Position numbers and translations under genes: made by a program. Positions 9,744 through 18,762 of a stretch of 64,000 bases of DNA are shown here, one piece after another. Source of the DNA: Candidatus Poseidonia sp. Lineage in GTDB: Archaea > Thermoplasmatota > Poseidoniia > Poseidoniales > Poseidoniaceae. Position 1 is the first letter of the stretch. The number at the start of each line of letters is the position of its first letter. The notes beneath the pieces are model-generated. The model searched no databases, was not told where the DNA came from, and saw only the letters and a list, made by a program, of their open reading frames with translations. Location of the stretch: contig JADHPT010000003.1 of NCBI GenBank assembly GCA_016778305.1, forward strand, positions 1 through 64,000. The letters are read 5' to 3'.

Positions 9744-10691
9744 ATGCCGGGTCTCATTACAATGGACGATTTATCCAATGACGAAATTATGAGCATCCTT
9801 GATGATGCACAACGCTTGCTTCCCGTTGCAGAAGGCCGGACCTATTTACCCCTCCTTCAGGGAAAAATATTGGGCAATCTCTTCTTTGAACCCAGTACCC
9901 GAACGCGAATGTCTTTCGAAACCGCCATGAAGCGACTGGGCGGCGACGTTGTCAATCTTGGTGACGTGAAGACCTCCTCGGTAGTCAAAGGCGAGACCCT
10001 CTACGACACCATCCAGATGGTCGACGGTTACACCGATATCATTGCCATGCGCCATCCAAGGCAAGGTGCTGCCCAATACGCACAAGATGCCGCACGAGTA
10101 CCCATTTTGAACGGTGGAGACGGAGCGGGGCACCACCCTACTCAAACCATGCTCGACCTGTTCACAATTCGCCAAGCCCACGGTACCCTCGAAGGCCTGA
10201 AGGTGATTTTGGCTGGGGATTTGCGCTACGGTCGTACCGTCCACTCTCTGAGCCATGCACTCACTCGCTTCGGATGCGAATTGATTTTTGCAAGCCCTGA
10301 ACTCCTCAAGATGCCTGCTGAAATTGTCAACGACCTAACGAAGCACGGAGCCAATGTAACGGAAACTGATGAGTTGCTGGGCTCCATTGCTGACGCAGAC
10401 GTCGTCTACATGACTCGTATTCAGAAGGAACGCTTCGCTGATGAAGACGAATATACGAAGGTCGCTGGCGCTTACAAATTGCACGCCTCCAATCTTGAAG
10501 GAGCCAAAGAGAACATGATCATCATGCACCCCCTTCCTCGTGTTGACGAAATCCATCCTTCGGTTGATGGAACTCGCCACGCCCGATATTTCCAACAGGC
10601 CTTCAATGGCGTTGTCGCACGAATGGCGCTTCTTTGCCGTCTTTTGGGAATCAAAGTTCCTCAAACGATTGCAGATGGAGGTGAGGCTTGA
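9744..10691 (+). CDS. pyrB: Aspartate carbamoyltransferase catalytic subunit
   Basis: FFEPSTRTRMSFETAMKRLGG, MRHPRQGAA, DGAGHHPTQTMLDL, HPLPRVDEI. ORF track begins at 9609, but MPGLITMDDLS at 9744 is the likely start. Confidence 0.95.
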   Translation: MPGLITMDDLSNDEIMSILDDAQRLLPVAEGRTYLPLLQGKILGNLFFEPSTRTRMSFETAMKRLGGDVVNLGDVKTSSVVKGETLYDTIQMVDGYTDIIAMRHPRQGAAQYAQDAARVPILNGGDGAGHHPTQTMLDLFTIRQAHGTLEGLKVILAGDLRYGRTVHSLSHALTRFGCELIFASPELLKMPAEIVNDLTKHGANVTETDELLGSIADADVVYMTRIQKERFADEDEYTKVAGAYKLHASNLEGAKENMIIMHPLPRVDEIHPSVDGTRHARYFQQAFNGVVARMALLCRLLGIKVPQTIADGGEA

Positions 10692-11167
10692 TGGCACAAG
10701 AGCACAACATGCGTCGTGTCACAGCCATTCGCAACGGGACGGTCATCGACCACATTCCGTCCGGCCAAGCCATGCGAGTGTTGGAGATGTTGGCCATTGA
10801 CAAATCCACCTCCGTCCCCGTTTCCATGGTGATGAACGTCCCGTCGAAGAAAATGGGAACAAAGGACATCATCAAAGTTGAAGATCGGGAACTGAATCAA
10901 GATGAATTAAATCGCTTGGCACTGGTTGCCCCCGATGCACGGGTGGCCATCATCCGCGCCTACAGTGTGGCCGAAAAGCTGACCATTGAACTTGGAGATG
11001 AAGTCACCAATGTAGTAAGTTGCACCTTCTCAAACTGCATTACAACCAATCCCCGCGAGCCCTTGGCTCACCGCCTCAAGGTCATGTCTCGTGAACCATT
11101 GGAATTGCGCTGTCACTATTGTGGACGACCTCAGGACCTCGAAGAATTGATTCACAACCTATTGTGA
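10691..11167 (+). CDS. pyrI: Aspartate carbamoyltransferase regulatory subunit
   Basis: GTVIDHIPSGQAMRVLEML and zinc-binding C-terminus CTFSNCITTNPREP..CHYCGR; start overlaps pyrB stop. Confidence 0.95.
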   Translation: MAQEHNMRRVTAIRNGTVIDHIPSGQAMRVLEMLAIDKSTSVPVSMVMNVPSKKMGTKDIIKVEDRELNQDELNRLALVAPDARVAIIRAYSVAEKLTIELGDEVTNVVSCTFSNCITTNPREPLAHRLKVMSREPLELRCHYCGRPQDLEELIHNLL

Positions 11168-11169
11168 GT

Positions 11170-12180
11170 TCACTCTTCAACCCCGAGAAGATCTCGCATA
11201 TCACACGCTTTACATTGGTCCTGTGAGGTCATGCTACCGCACCTCGGGCAAGCTGTAGGAGCTGCAGGGCGACGTTGTTGACCCCCCAATTCGACAACTT
11301 GGTCGCGTAATAATTTGACTTGATCGGCCATTTTGACCAGTCCGTGACGAGTACCTGGGACATCTGCTTCCATTTTCGCCACCATTTCACGATGCCGCCA
11401 GCGCAGAGCGCCGCGTGCATTTGGACACTCTTCATGGTGAAGGGGGAGGTCGCGATGAAGGGCATAGAGGTGGATTTCCTGTTCCGGTACCCACCGTAGA
11501 GGGACGATACGAGGTGCGAGGCCATCGACTGGAGTGGAGGTATGAGGTGCGAGGCGAAGGGTGCGTTCGAGGTCTCCATTGGTCACGTTCATCAACACCG
11601 TTTGAGCCATATCGTCGAGATTGTGCCCGAGTGCAATCACATCAGCCCCGACCCGTTGAGCAAGGTGGTTAATGCCTTGGCGACGGAAAACACCACAGTA
11701 AGCACACGCCATTCGTGGCGCGTTGTTGTCCTTCTCAATGACCATAGGGAGGCGTTTGACAACCTCATCGATCTCAACGAAAGAGAGTTCGGGGTAAGAG
11801 ACCACTTCGTGAGCGATACCAAGTCTGTCACACAACGTTTTCGCACAATCAATGGATGGTGGTCGGTAGCCTTCGATTCCCTCATCGACGGTACCCGCAA
11901 CGATGGTCACGTCGCGACGTTGTCCGAGGAGGTCGACCAGGCTATCGAGGAGGACAGCTGAATCTTTGCCCCCAGATACTGCCACTAAAATGGTGGTGTG
12001 CTCGCCTTTTTTGAGGTGGAGTTGTTGACGTAATTCTTTGCTGATCTTCTTGCGCACGGATTTTGCAAGGTGCTTACCACACAAGATTCTGCCAGAATAC
12101 GCCTGCTCAACGAGGGCTGGCTTGTCACAAGAGTCACATTGTGGAATCTGGAAAGCTGGCCTCGTCCCACTGCCTTCCAT
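11170..12180 (-). CDS. tRNA 2-thiolation protein, TtuA/NcsA (TIGR00269-like) family
   Basis: N-terminal CDSC zinc motif, PP-loop AVSGGKDSAVLL, CAYCGVFRR, GHNLDDMAQTVLMN, C-terminal CPRCG..CKAC ribbon. Confidence 0.9.
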   Translation of the reverse strand: MEGSGTRPAFQIPQCDSCDKPALVEQAYSGRILCGKHLAKSVRKKISKELRQQLHLKKGEHTTILVAVSGGKDSAVLLDSLVDLLGQRRDVTIVAGTVDEGIEGYRPPSIDCAKTLCDRLGIAHEVVSYPELSFVEIDEVVKRLPMVIEKDNNAPRMACAYCGVFRRQGINHLAQRVGADVIALGHNLDDMAQTVLMNVTNGDLERTLRLAPHTSTPVDGLAPRIVPLRWVPEQEIHLYALHRDLPLHHEECPNARGALRWRHREMVAKMEADVPGTRHGLVKMADQVKLLRDQVVELGGQQRRPAAPTACPRCGSMTSQDQCKACDMRDLLGVEE

Positions 12181-12258
12181 GGTTGATGGGTATGGCTACA
12201 GGGTTTCAATACAACGGACACAGAAGGGGGTTTGAGTATCTGAATTTGGTTAATTTTT

Positions 12259-12286
12259 TCAATTAAGAAATCAATTTTCTAATTGA
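12259..12286. promoter_or_regulatory. AT-rich inverted repeat in the divergent intergenic region
   Basis: tcaatta-agaaatcaattttc-taattga: 7-bp perfect arms in the longest non-coding gap of the window (12181-12510). Confidence 0.4.
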
Positions 12287-12510
12287 GATTTTAAATTAGG
12301 ATTCACGCATTGCATTTCGTCCGGTTTGGGAACGAGATGCCAGATGTTTTTCCTAAAAATGAATAAAAGACGCCCTGCAATCCAGTTTCTTCCTCTTCCA
12401 AAGCGCATTTCCAGTTGGAAAATCTCAAAGGGTCTTCAAATCAACAATAATCAGCGCTAAAGCGCAAAACTTCTTGAAGGCTACAGCGCTGTCACGGGAA
12501 TTGAGCGAGC

Positions 12511-12852
12511 ATGTTGCAACGACTTCTTACCGGATTCCTAGAGCAGGAAGGCGTGGAGCAAGCCGTGATGTTTGACGACCGTGGGCGACTCATGGCCAGC
12601 GTGGGCCAGCAGGGTCAATTACCTGCTATCGAACACGCCGTTGCCCTCACATCAGCGGCTTTGAGTGCTTGTGTTGAGCACGAATTGGGTGAACTTTACG
12701 AAGTCTGGTCAGAAGGCGAACAACGAACGATGATCGATGTCATCACCCCCTACCGTATCTTGATGCTCAAAGGCAAAGGTGGCCGTCTTGCACGCTGGCG
12801 GCACAGCGTTGACCATCGCCGACGTCTGCTGGCCACAACCCCCGAATTTTAG
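12511..12852 (+). CDS. Roadblock/LC7-like small protein (tentative)
   Basis: 113 aa; LLTGFLEQEGVEQAVMFDDRGRLMASVGQQG..IEHAVALTSAALSACVEHELGELYEVWSEGEQRTMIDVITPYRILMLKG follows a roadblock-like alternation of strands and helix. Confidence 0.5.
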   Translation: MLQRLLTGFLEQEGVEQAVMFDDRGRLMASVGQQGQLPAIEHAVALTSAALSACVEHELGELYEVWSEGEQRTMIDVITPYRILMLKGKGGRLARWRHSVDHRRRLLATTPEF

Positions 12853-15800
12853 GTGAATACGATGTTTAAACTACCCAATGGAACGCCTGTTACCGATGAG
12901 ATTTCCCTCACCGAGGGGCATCTTCAGCCCTTTGCACATGGCGCCATTACAAGCTATATCGGGCGAAGAAAAACGCCGAGTGGGCATCGTTTGGTCCGTG
13001 GCGGGCGCATCGTTGGATGGATTGCCGAAGACAAGGAAAAAGGCGTGATGCTCGGTGGTAGCGAAGCCCGTGCTCAATTGGAAACCATAGAGGCAGAGGG
13101 GAAACTTCGCTTGGTTGGATCTCAATACACCTTAAGTGGCCTTGGAGGAGTTGCTGAAATCATTCCAGAGGCCTTTGAACATCAAGCAGACCGACAGGGG
13201 TTGAGAGCCAGCACAAATTTTGTTGAACGATTGCTCGCCAGGGACCTTTCCATGGTTGTGAAGACACTCATTCTTGACCCAACGGTACGAGGCGCCATCG
13301 CTATTGATGGAGGCATGCTCATCGATTATGCTGGAGACCTTCCTGGCTTTGGAAAAGAAGAAGCGCTTGCATCTCAGGTCTATGACCTTCTTTCAAACAT
13401 GCGAATGGAGGACCATCCACATCTCGCTGTCAAGGGGCAAGGTCACTGGATTTTACACACCGATGAAGGGTCTCTCTTGCTTGCACAAAGCGGGGATATT
13501 GCACTTGCAGCATGGACCGAACGTGATGCAAACCATGCTCGATTGCTTTCTGCAGCATCAACTGCCTTAGGAGGCGATGTAGCCTCTGCGGGTGCTGATG
13601 GAACGAAACTTCCTGAAGGATTTACTCTGCGAGAAGGTCGTGGCGGGCCGGACGCCATCGTGTCAATGCTGAAGGCTGGCCTCTACGAAGAGGTAACGGG
13701 CCATATCCAGTCGGGTAGTTCAAGCAAAGCCGTTTCGTTGGTGCTATCGCAAGGTGTGCCCGTCGCACTCTGGGCACCTTCAGTGGACGATGAAACAGAA
13801 GCACTTCGATTGCTCACAGAGCCAAAGCGTAAGGTTCGGCTCATTCGGCTGCCAGCGGGCACCATTGTTACCGCTGGGTCTGGAACGATCGCTACATTCT
13901 CTCTGACAGGATTCATCGATCAATTGGCCACGATTCGAACGCGTTCTGAGGCACGCCAAGAATCGTTGAGAGCGACCCTTACCGACATGCTTGGCTTTGA
14001 GGCAGGGATTGAGCAATTACGGAGTGAACGTGCGAAGTTGGCATTCAAAACCGACGGCATGGAATCAGCCGTTCCCCTTCAGGTCATGCAAGGACAAGCC
14101 GTATCCGCCGTTGATGAAGGATTGCGTCGCCGTCTCGAGAAGTCAGAGCAAACCGTATCGGATTTGAATGCCTCTATCGCTGTGCTCGAAGGAAAAATCA
14201 AAGAGTTAGAAACCAAAAAAGACGCTGCTCAAATTGTTGCCAGAGAAGCGAGTGAAACACGGCAAGAGCACACCGTCGCCATGGAGAACGCTCATGCACA
14301 ACTCAACACGATGCAGGTTGACCTTGCACAAGCAAGAGCCGTTTCAGATGAAGCCGCGTCAAGAGCTGAACGGCTGGTTCGAAGAGTGAATGAACTCGAA
14401 CATCAAGTCAGCGAGCGAGCAGCAGAATTAGCCAAGGCCATCGGAGATGCGAGTTCAAGCGCAGAATTGCAAGGTATGATCGAAGAACTCTCTCTCAAGG
14501 AAGCCGAATTGCAAGCCAATTTGGGCGAAGGGAGCCAACGATTGACGACCATACGTCAGCAAAGCGATGACGAAGAACGTCGGTTGCGAGTTTTGACCGA
14601 ACAAGTCAGTACGACTCGCGAGCGACATGCACGAGCGCAATCTGACCTCCTTAGCCTGCAGGAACAGGTCCATGTCCAACAACTTGAACTTGAAGCAGCT
14701 CGATTGGAAGAAAAGAAATCCAGAGACCATGCTGACGAAGACCGCAAGCGTCGTGCAGAAGAAGAAGCGCGACGTTCCAACATCGAGGCCGAATTACGTG
14801 AATTGATGAATGAACGACGGCAGGTTCTCAGAGAACTGGGTGATTTGGGTGCTCGAAGAGGGCATGCTGAAGCCGAGTTGGCTTCGCTCGTTGAGAAGGC
14901 CACCGACTTGGCTACCGCCCATGAAGAAGCGCTTGCTGATATCCAAGAAGCAGAACGCTTGCGTGCGCGACTTGCAGAAGAACCACTTGCTCAAGCACTT
15001 CTCGATGATAACAATACATTCGAGGGCCTCGGTCCTGTTTTGGAGCGACTTGAGCATGCTCGAGAACTCGGTTATTCGGTGACGATGCTCGACAGGGCTG
15101 TTGAGCGAGCGCTGCAGGTGATTCAATCAACGGTAGACCACGTTGCGGCCACACCTCGCCACTTACTCTCTTCCGAAGTGATGACACTCTTGGAACGACA
15201 AGTCCCCCAAACTGCAGGAGCCGTGCGAGGACTCGCACGCTGGTCTGTTCAGCAACGACTTGAACTCCAACTTGGAGAAACCGTCAACCACCTCGTGCTT
15301 GATCTTGAACACCTCCTTGAGGATTACGACCGCTCCATTACAATGTTGCGCCGAATCCGAAACGTGCTTGAACAAATCGAGCGACTTGGTGCACCAGAGC
15401 ATGAGGTTCACGCCCTGATGGCCAATTGTCAGCGCCCAGAAGCCCTTCCGAGTCTCGCCCTTGGAACTCGAAAGTTGATTCAAGTTGCTCTTGATGACAT
15501 CTACCTCGAAGCAGATCAGCGCGATGCGGGAGAGGCGATTGGACTGGAGGAAACCGCTCGTGTCCTTGAAGAACTCATCACACAATTGGACGCTTCAGGA
15601 CTGACTGATGGCCGTCCCCGCGGCATGCTTTGGGAATTCCAGCGTGATGGCTTGCTGCCCTTTGAGCGAGAAGCCATTCCTGCTGAACAACGTCTTCCTG
15701 TTGACGAAGGAATGTTGCACGATTTAGAACCTCACCTCCTTGCTTCAGAGGCATTGGAATCCGTCGAGGCCCCAACATCAGAACCTGTCGACAGTGCAGG

Positions 15801-16032
15801 ATGGTCCGAACTTCCCGCACCAAGTGACGATAACCTGCATGCGGCTATTGACTCTTCATCAAAGGTCACGGGCACGCATCATGATTTGGATGACGAGAGA
15901 GCACGCCTAGAGGCTGAATTAGCCCGTATTGATGCTGAGTGGAGTCATCGGGATGCCCCGCCACCAACGCCAGTTCCTGCCGATGCTGCCCTGACTGACC
16001 TCGAGGCTCGTCTTTCGAACATTGACTTTTGA
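12853..16032 (+). CDS. Giant coiled-coil protein with N-terminal roadblock-like region
   Basis: 1059 aa; VRGAIAIDGGMLIDYAGDLPGFGKEEALASQVYDLLSNM..GQGHWILHTDEGSLLLAQSGDIALAAWTERDANHARLLSAASTAL resembles a roadblock fold; residues ~380-720 are long heptad-rich coiled coil. Confidence 0.75.
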   Translation: MNTMFKLPNGTPVTDEISLTEGHLQPFAHGAITSYIGRRKTPSGHRLVRGGRIVGWIAEDKEKGVMLGGSEARAQLETIEAEGKLRLVGSQYTLSGLGGVAEIIPEAFEHQADRQGLRASTNFVERLLARDLSMVVKTLILDPTVRGAIAIDGGMLIDYAGDLPGFGKEEALASQVYDLLSNMRMEDHPHLAVKGQGHWILHTDEGSLLLAQSGDIALAAWTERDANHARLLSAASTALGGDVASAGADGTKLPEGFTLREGRGGPDAIVSMLKAGLYEEVTGHIQSGSSSKAVSLVLSQGVPVALWAPSVDDETEALRLLTEPKRKVRLIRLPAGTIVTAGSGTIATFSLTGFIDQLATIRTRSEARQESLRATLTDMLGFEAGIEQLRSERAKLAFKTDGMESAVPLQVMQGQAVSAVDEGLRRRLEKSEQTVSDLNASIAVLEGKIKELETKKDAAQIVAREASETRQEHTVAMENAHAQLNTMQVDLAQARAVSDEAASRAERLVRRVNELEHQVSERAAELAKAIGDASSSAELQGMIEELSLKEAELQANLGEGSQRLTTIRQQSDDEERRLRVLTEQVSTTRERHARAQSDLLSLQEQVHVQQLELEAARLEEKKSRDHADEDRKRRAEEEARRSNIEAELRELMNERRQVLRELGDLGARRGHAEAELASLVEKATDLATAHEEALADIQEAERLRARLAEEPLAQALLDDNNTFEGLGPVLERLEHARELGYSVTMLDRAVERALQVIQSTVDHVAATPRHLLSSEVMTLLERQVPQTAGAVRGLARWSVQQRLELQLGETVNHLVLDLEHLLEDYDRSITMLRRIRNVLEQIERLGAPEHEVHALMANCQRPEALPSLALGTRKLIQVALDDIYLEADQRDAGEAIGLEETARVLEELITQLDASGLTDGRPRGMLWEFQRDGLLPFEREAIPAEQRLPVDEGMLHDLEPHLLASEALESVEAPTSEPVDSAGWSELPAPSDDNLHAAIDSSSKVTGTHHDLDDERARLEAELARIDAEWSHRDAPPPTPVPADAALTDLEARLSNIDF

Positions 16033-16286
16033 GGTGGTCACGAATGACCGACGCAACCACGCTCATGGGACGAACTGAAGAGCGAGAAAAAGCATACCCG
16101 TTATGGATTGAACGGCTCTTTCTTCTCGTTGCAGTGATCGTCGTCGTTCTCTCTTCATCCGACATACGTGAGGCTGTTGACCATGCGTGGTTAGGGCCGA
16201 TTGTGGCCTACATCCTCCTTCCTTTGGCACTGCTGGCTTGTGTTGAATTGATGGGCCGTTTTGTCCAAGGACAACAAGGCTCATAA
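16029..16286 (+). CDS. Small membrane protein (2 TM), translationally coupled to upstream coiled-coil gene
   Basis: LFLLVAVIVVVLSSSDI and WLGPIVAYILLPLALLACVELM; start overlaps upstream stop. Confidence 0.6.
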   Translation: MRWSRMTDATTLMGRTEEREKAYPLWIERLFLLVAVIVVVLSSSDIREAVDHAWLGPIVAYILLPLALLACVELMGRFVQGQQGS

Positions 16287-17498
16287 TTGGCTGAAATCCT
16301 TTGTAGCAGGCTCTATTTCAACTGGATTGCTTCGTGACTGTATCAATCCAATGACACGCTGCCAGGGGATGAAGAAACGCAGAACAGCCATCAGACTCAA
16401 GAATAAGAGGGCAGAGATGACCAAGCCATAGGTCAACGTCAATTCAATCGATTCTGAGACCTGCCCCGCCCACTGACTTCCAGTGGTATCCGATACAATG
16501 GTCAGCAGCACTTTGTGGAAGCCAAGAGCTACCATCGTCGCAATACCGGTCAATCCAAGGAAGAGGAAGGTGTGTCTCAAGTGCGTATTCAGAACGTTGT
16601 CCATTTGGCGCACATATTCTGGATCACGCTTGCATGATTCAGGAAGACGGAATGCATATTCCAGGTTGCGAATGACACCGTAACTTGCTTCTTGGAAGAC
16701 CATGATCAAGACCGCGATGAGAATGAGATTGAATTGCTCTTGGGTCACCAATTTGAGTCCAAACAGCCCAATGGTCGGGTCTGAGGTCTGACTTTCGAGG
16801 ACGGCAAGGGTTCCTCCGTACGAACCCAATTGTGATTTGATCAGAGGGAAGGTCAGGATGGCGTGTATACCCAAGAACAGCAGCGTAAATCCAATGGCCC
16901 ATGCGATGGAACGTCGTGACAGACCCCAGATCCCTCGAGTACCCATGATTACGGGCAGGAGATAAATGAACATAATGAGCAATGACATAATCATCAACAA
17001 TGGCCACTGGAGTGTTTGCAATTCTGAATCGGTGGGTAAGCGTAAATCAAAGGAAAAGAGCATACCTGCGAACCACGAAAGGGTAAGTCGGCCGATCAGG
17101 AGAACGATGAGACCGACGATGAAACCCAATTTGATACGCTGTTGAACCTTTGGTGTTTGGAATGCGAGGAAGGCCATCGCACCACCAAGACCCAATCCCA
17201 GTACCATGGGGACGAAGAAACGAGCGAGGCCCGAACGACCCTCTCCGGTGAGCCAATCGCCCAACGGGAGTTGGTCCGATATGAGCAATTCAATGGTATC
17301 GAACAGAATTGTATGATCGATGGAGCCAACAACATAGGTTGAGACGACTTCGAGATACATTCCAATCAAGGCCACCGTTGCAACCACCTGCAGCGTTATG
17401 ATTTGCCATTGCCGACGTAGGTTCTTGAGATGCAGCGTACGTGGACGTGCGCTTCCCTCGAGGAGAACATCTGACTGGAGACCGACTTCACCCGCCAT
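16281..17498 (-). CDS. Multi-pass membrane protein in DUF58 operon
   Basis: Multiple hydrophobic segments; MAGEVGLQSDVLLEG at 17498 is the likely start (ORF extends to 17570, overlapping the DUF58 gene). Confidence 0.65.
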   Translation of the reverse strand: MAGEVGLQSDVLLEGSARPRTLHLKNLRRQWQIITLQVVATVALIGMYLEVVSTYVVGSIDHTILFDTIELLISDQLPLGDWLTGEGRSGLARFFVPMVLGLGLGGAMAFLAFQTPKVQQRIKLGFIVGLIVLLIGRLTLSWFAGMLFSFDLRLPTDSELQTLQWPLLMIMSLLIMFIYLLPVIMGTRGIWGLSRRSIAWAIGFTLLFLGIHAILTFPLIKSQLGSYGGTLAVLESQTSDPTIGLFGLKLVTQEQFNLILIAVLIMVFQEASYGVIRNLEYAFRLPESCKRDPEYVRQMDNVLNTHLRHTFLFLGLTGIATMVALGFHKVLLTIVSDTTGSQWAGQVSESIELTLTYGLVISALLFLSLMAVLRFFIPWQRVIGLIQSRSNPVEIEPATKDFSQL

Positions 17499-17499
17499 C

Positions 17500-18753
17500 T
17501 TAGTACCCCCGGACCTGCATGAGTGCCTGTGACAAATCCATGTCAGGCATCCAGTCGATGACCTGTGCACCCGAACCTGCCAACGTGGTCAAACGATTCT
17601 GACGTTCGAGTTTGAGCACTTCGTATGACATACGAGGAATACGGCTGACCAAGCGTTCAAAGTCAACGCTTGAAGGCGAAAGAACCGTGACTTCGTGACC
17701 TCGTCCTACCAAATCGCGTACGGCGGCAGGAACTGTTCCGTCGCCCTCGCACGATGAGATGATGAAGACTGGGCTGCCTCTACTGAAGCGCCCACTGAGA
17801 GAATTGGTCACCGCTTGAAGAGGCATTTCGCCCTTCGGCGTCACGCCTGCAAGAGCACTGAGGATTTTGAAATACTGCTTGTCACCCGTGTCGGGAGGCA
17901 GATAGGAGAGTTTCTCATCGTAAATCGCCAATGCAACTGAATCTCGACGTTGCAGGAAGAAGGCTGCGAGACTGGCTGCAGATACTGTCCCCATTTCGAG
18001 AGGATTCTTGAGAACCGTACCAATACGCGCCAAATCACGACTGTCCAAGATTAGGAAAAGGTCGGTGACTGCATCACGGCACTTTTCGTTGACCATCAAT
18101 TCACCCGTTCGGGCGTATGCTTTCCAATTGATATTCTTGAACGGGTCTCCGGGGACGTATTCCCTCAACGAATAGAATTCAGAGCCTTGTCCTGGTGTTC
18201 TTAGGGTGGTGGCACCCGTGTACATCTTAGGGGTTCGGCTGCGCAAAAATGCTTCTTCGATGTCCTTGATCTGCGGGAAAATCACAATGTCGCTGTGGTG
18301 GTCTACGTACATATCTTCAACACCGAGGTTGAAAGTATTTCGAGCACGTAGTGACACAGGGCCGATGGAGTAGTGGCCACGCAGAGGACAGCGTAGAACG
18401 TAACGAATACGCGCACTTTCGCCAGGCTTGAGGTTCAATTGCATTTGATTGAGGCCACTTCGTAATTTCATTTCGTGAGGAATGTTATCGTAAATATCCA
18501 ACATCTGAGTTTTCCGATTGCTGCGGTTGGTGACGAGCAACTCAACATAAAGGTCGTCCCCTTTGTACAGGTTATCAGCGGAAAGAGTGCGCTGAACTTC
18601 GACATCACCGTGGCCTGAAATCCATGAATTCACGACGATAAAGGCGACAAGGCTCAATCCAAGGATCATCATTTGTTGATTGGAAATCATCATCCCAATC
18701 AGGACCAAAGCAATGCCTCCGGTGAAGGTGAATGCTGCTTTACGAGTCCACAT
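17500..18753 (-). CDS. DUF58 domain protein
   Basis: Two N-terminal TM segments, then GQGSEFYSLREYVPGDPFKNINWKAYARTGELMVNEKCRD, the classic DUF58 core. Confidence 0.9.
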   Translation of the reverse strand: MWTRKAAFTFTGGIALVLIGMMISNQQMMILGLSLVAFIVVNSWISGHGDVEVQRTLSADNLYKGDDLYVELLVTNRSNRKTQMLDIYDNIPHEMKLRSGLNQMQLNLKPGESARIRYVLRCPLRGHYSIGPVSLRARNTFNLGVEDMYVDHHSDIVIFPQIKDIEEAFLRSRTPKMYTGATTLRTPGQGSEFYSLREYVPGDPFKNINWKAYARTGELMVNEKCRDAVTDLFLILDSRDLARIGTVLKNPLEMGTVSAASLAAFFLQRRDSVALAIYDEKLSYLPPDTGDKQYFKILSALAGVTPKGEMPLQAVTNSLSGRFSRGSPVFIISSCEGDGTVPAAVRDLVGRGHEVTVLSPSSVDFERLVSRIPRMSYEVLKLERQNRLTTLAGSGAQVIDWMPDMDLSQALMQVRGY

Positions 18754-18762
18754 GATACCGCC

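Noticed and set aside
11542-11961. 139-aa ORF opposite the tRNA thiolation gene
   Set aside because: Lies entirely antisense to the PP-loop/zinc-finger protein; no domain signal.
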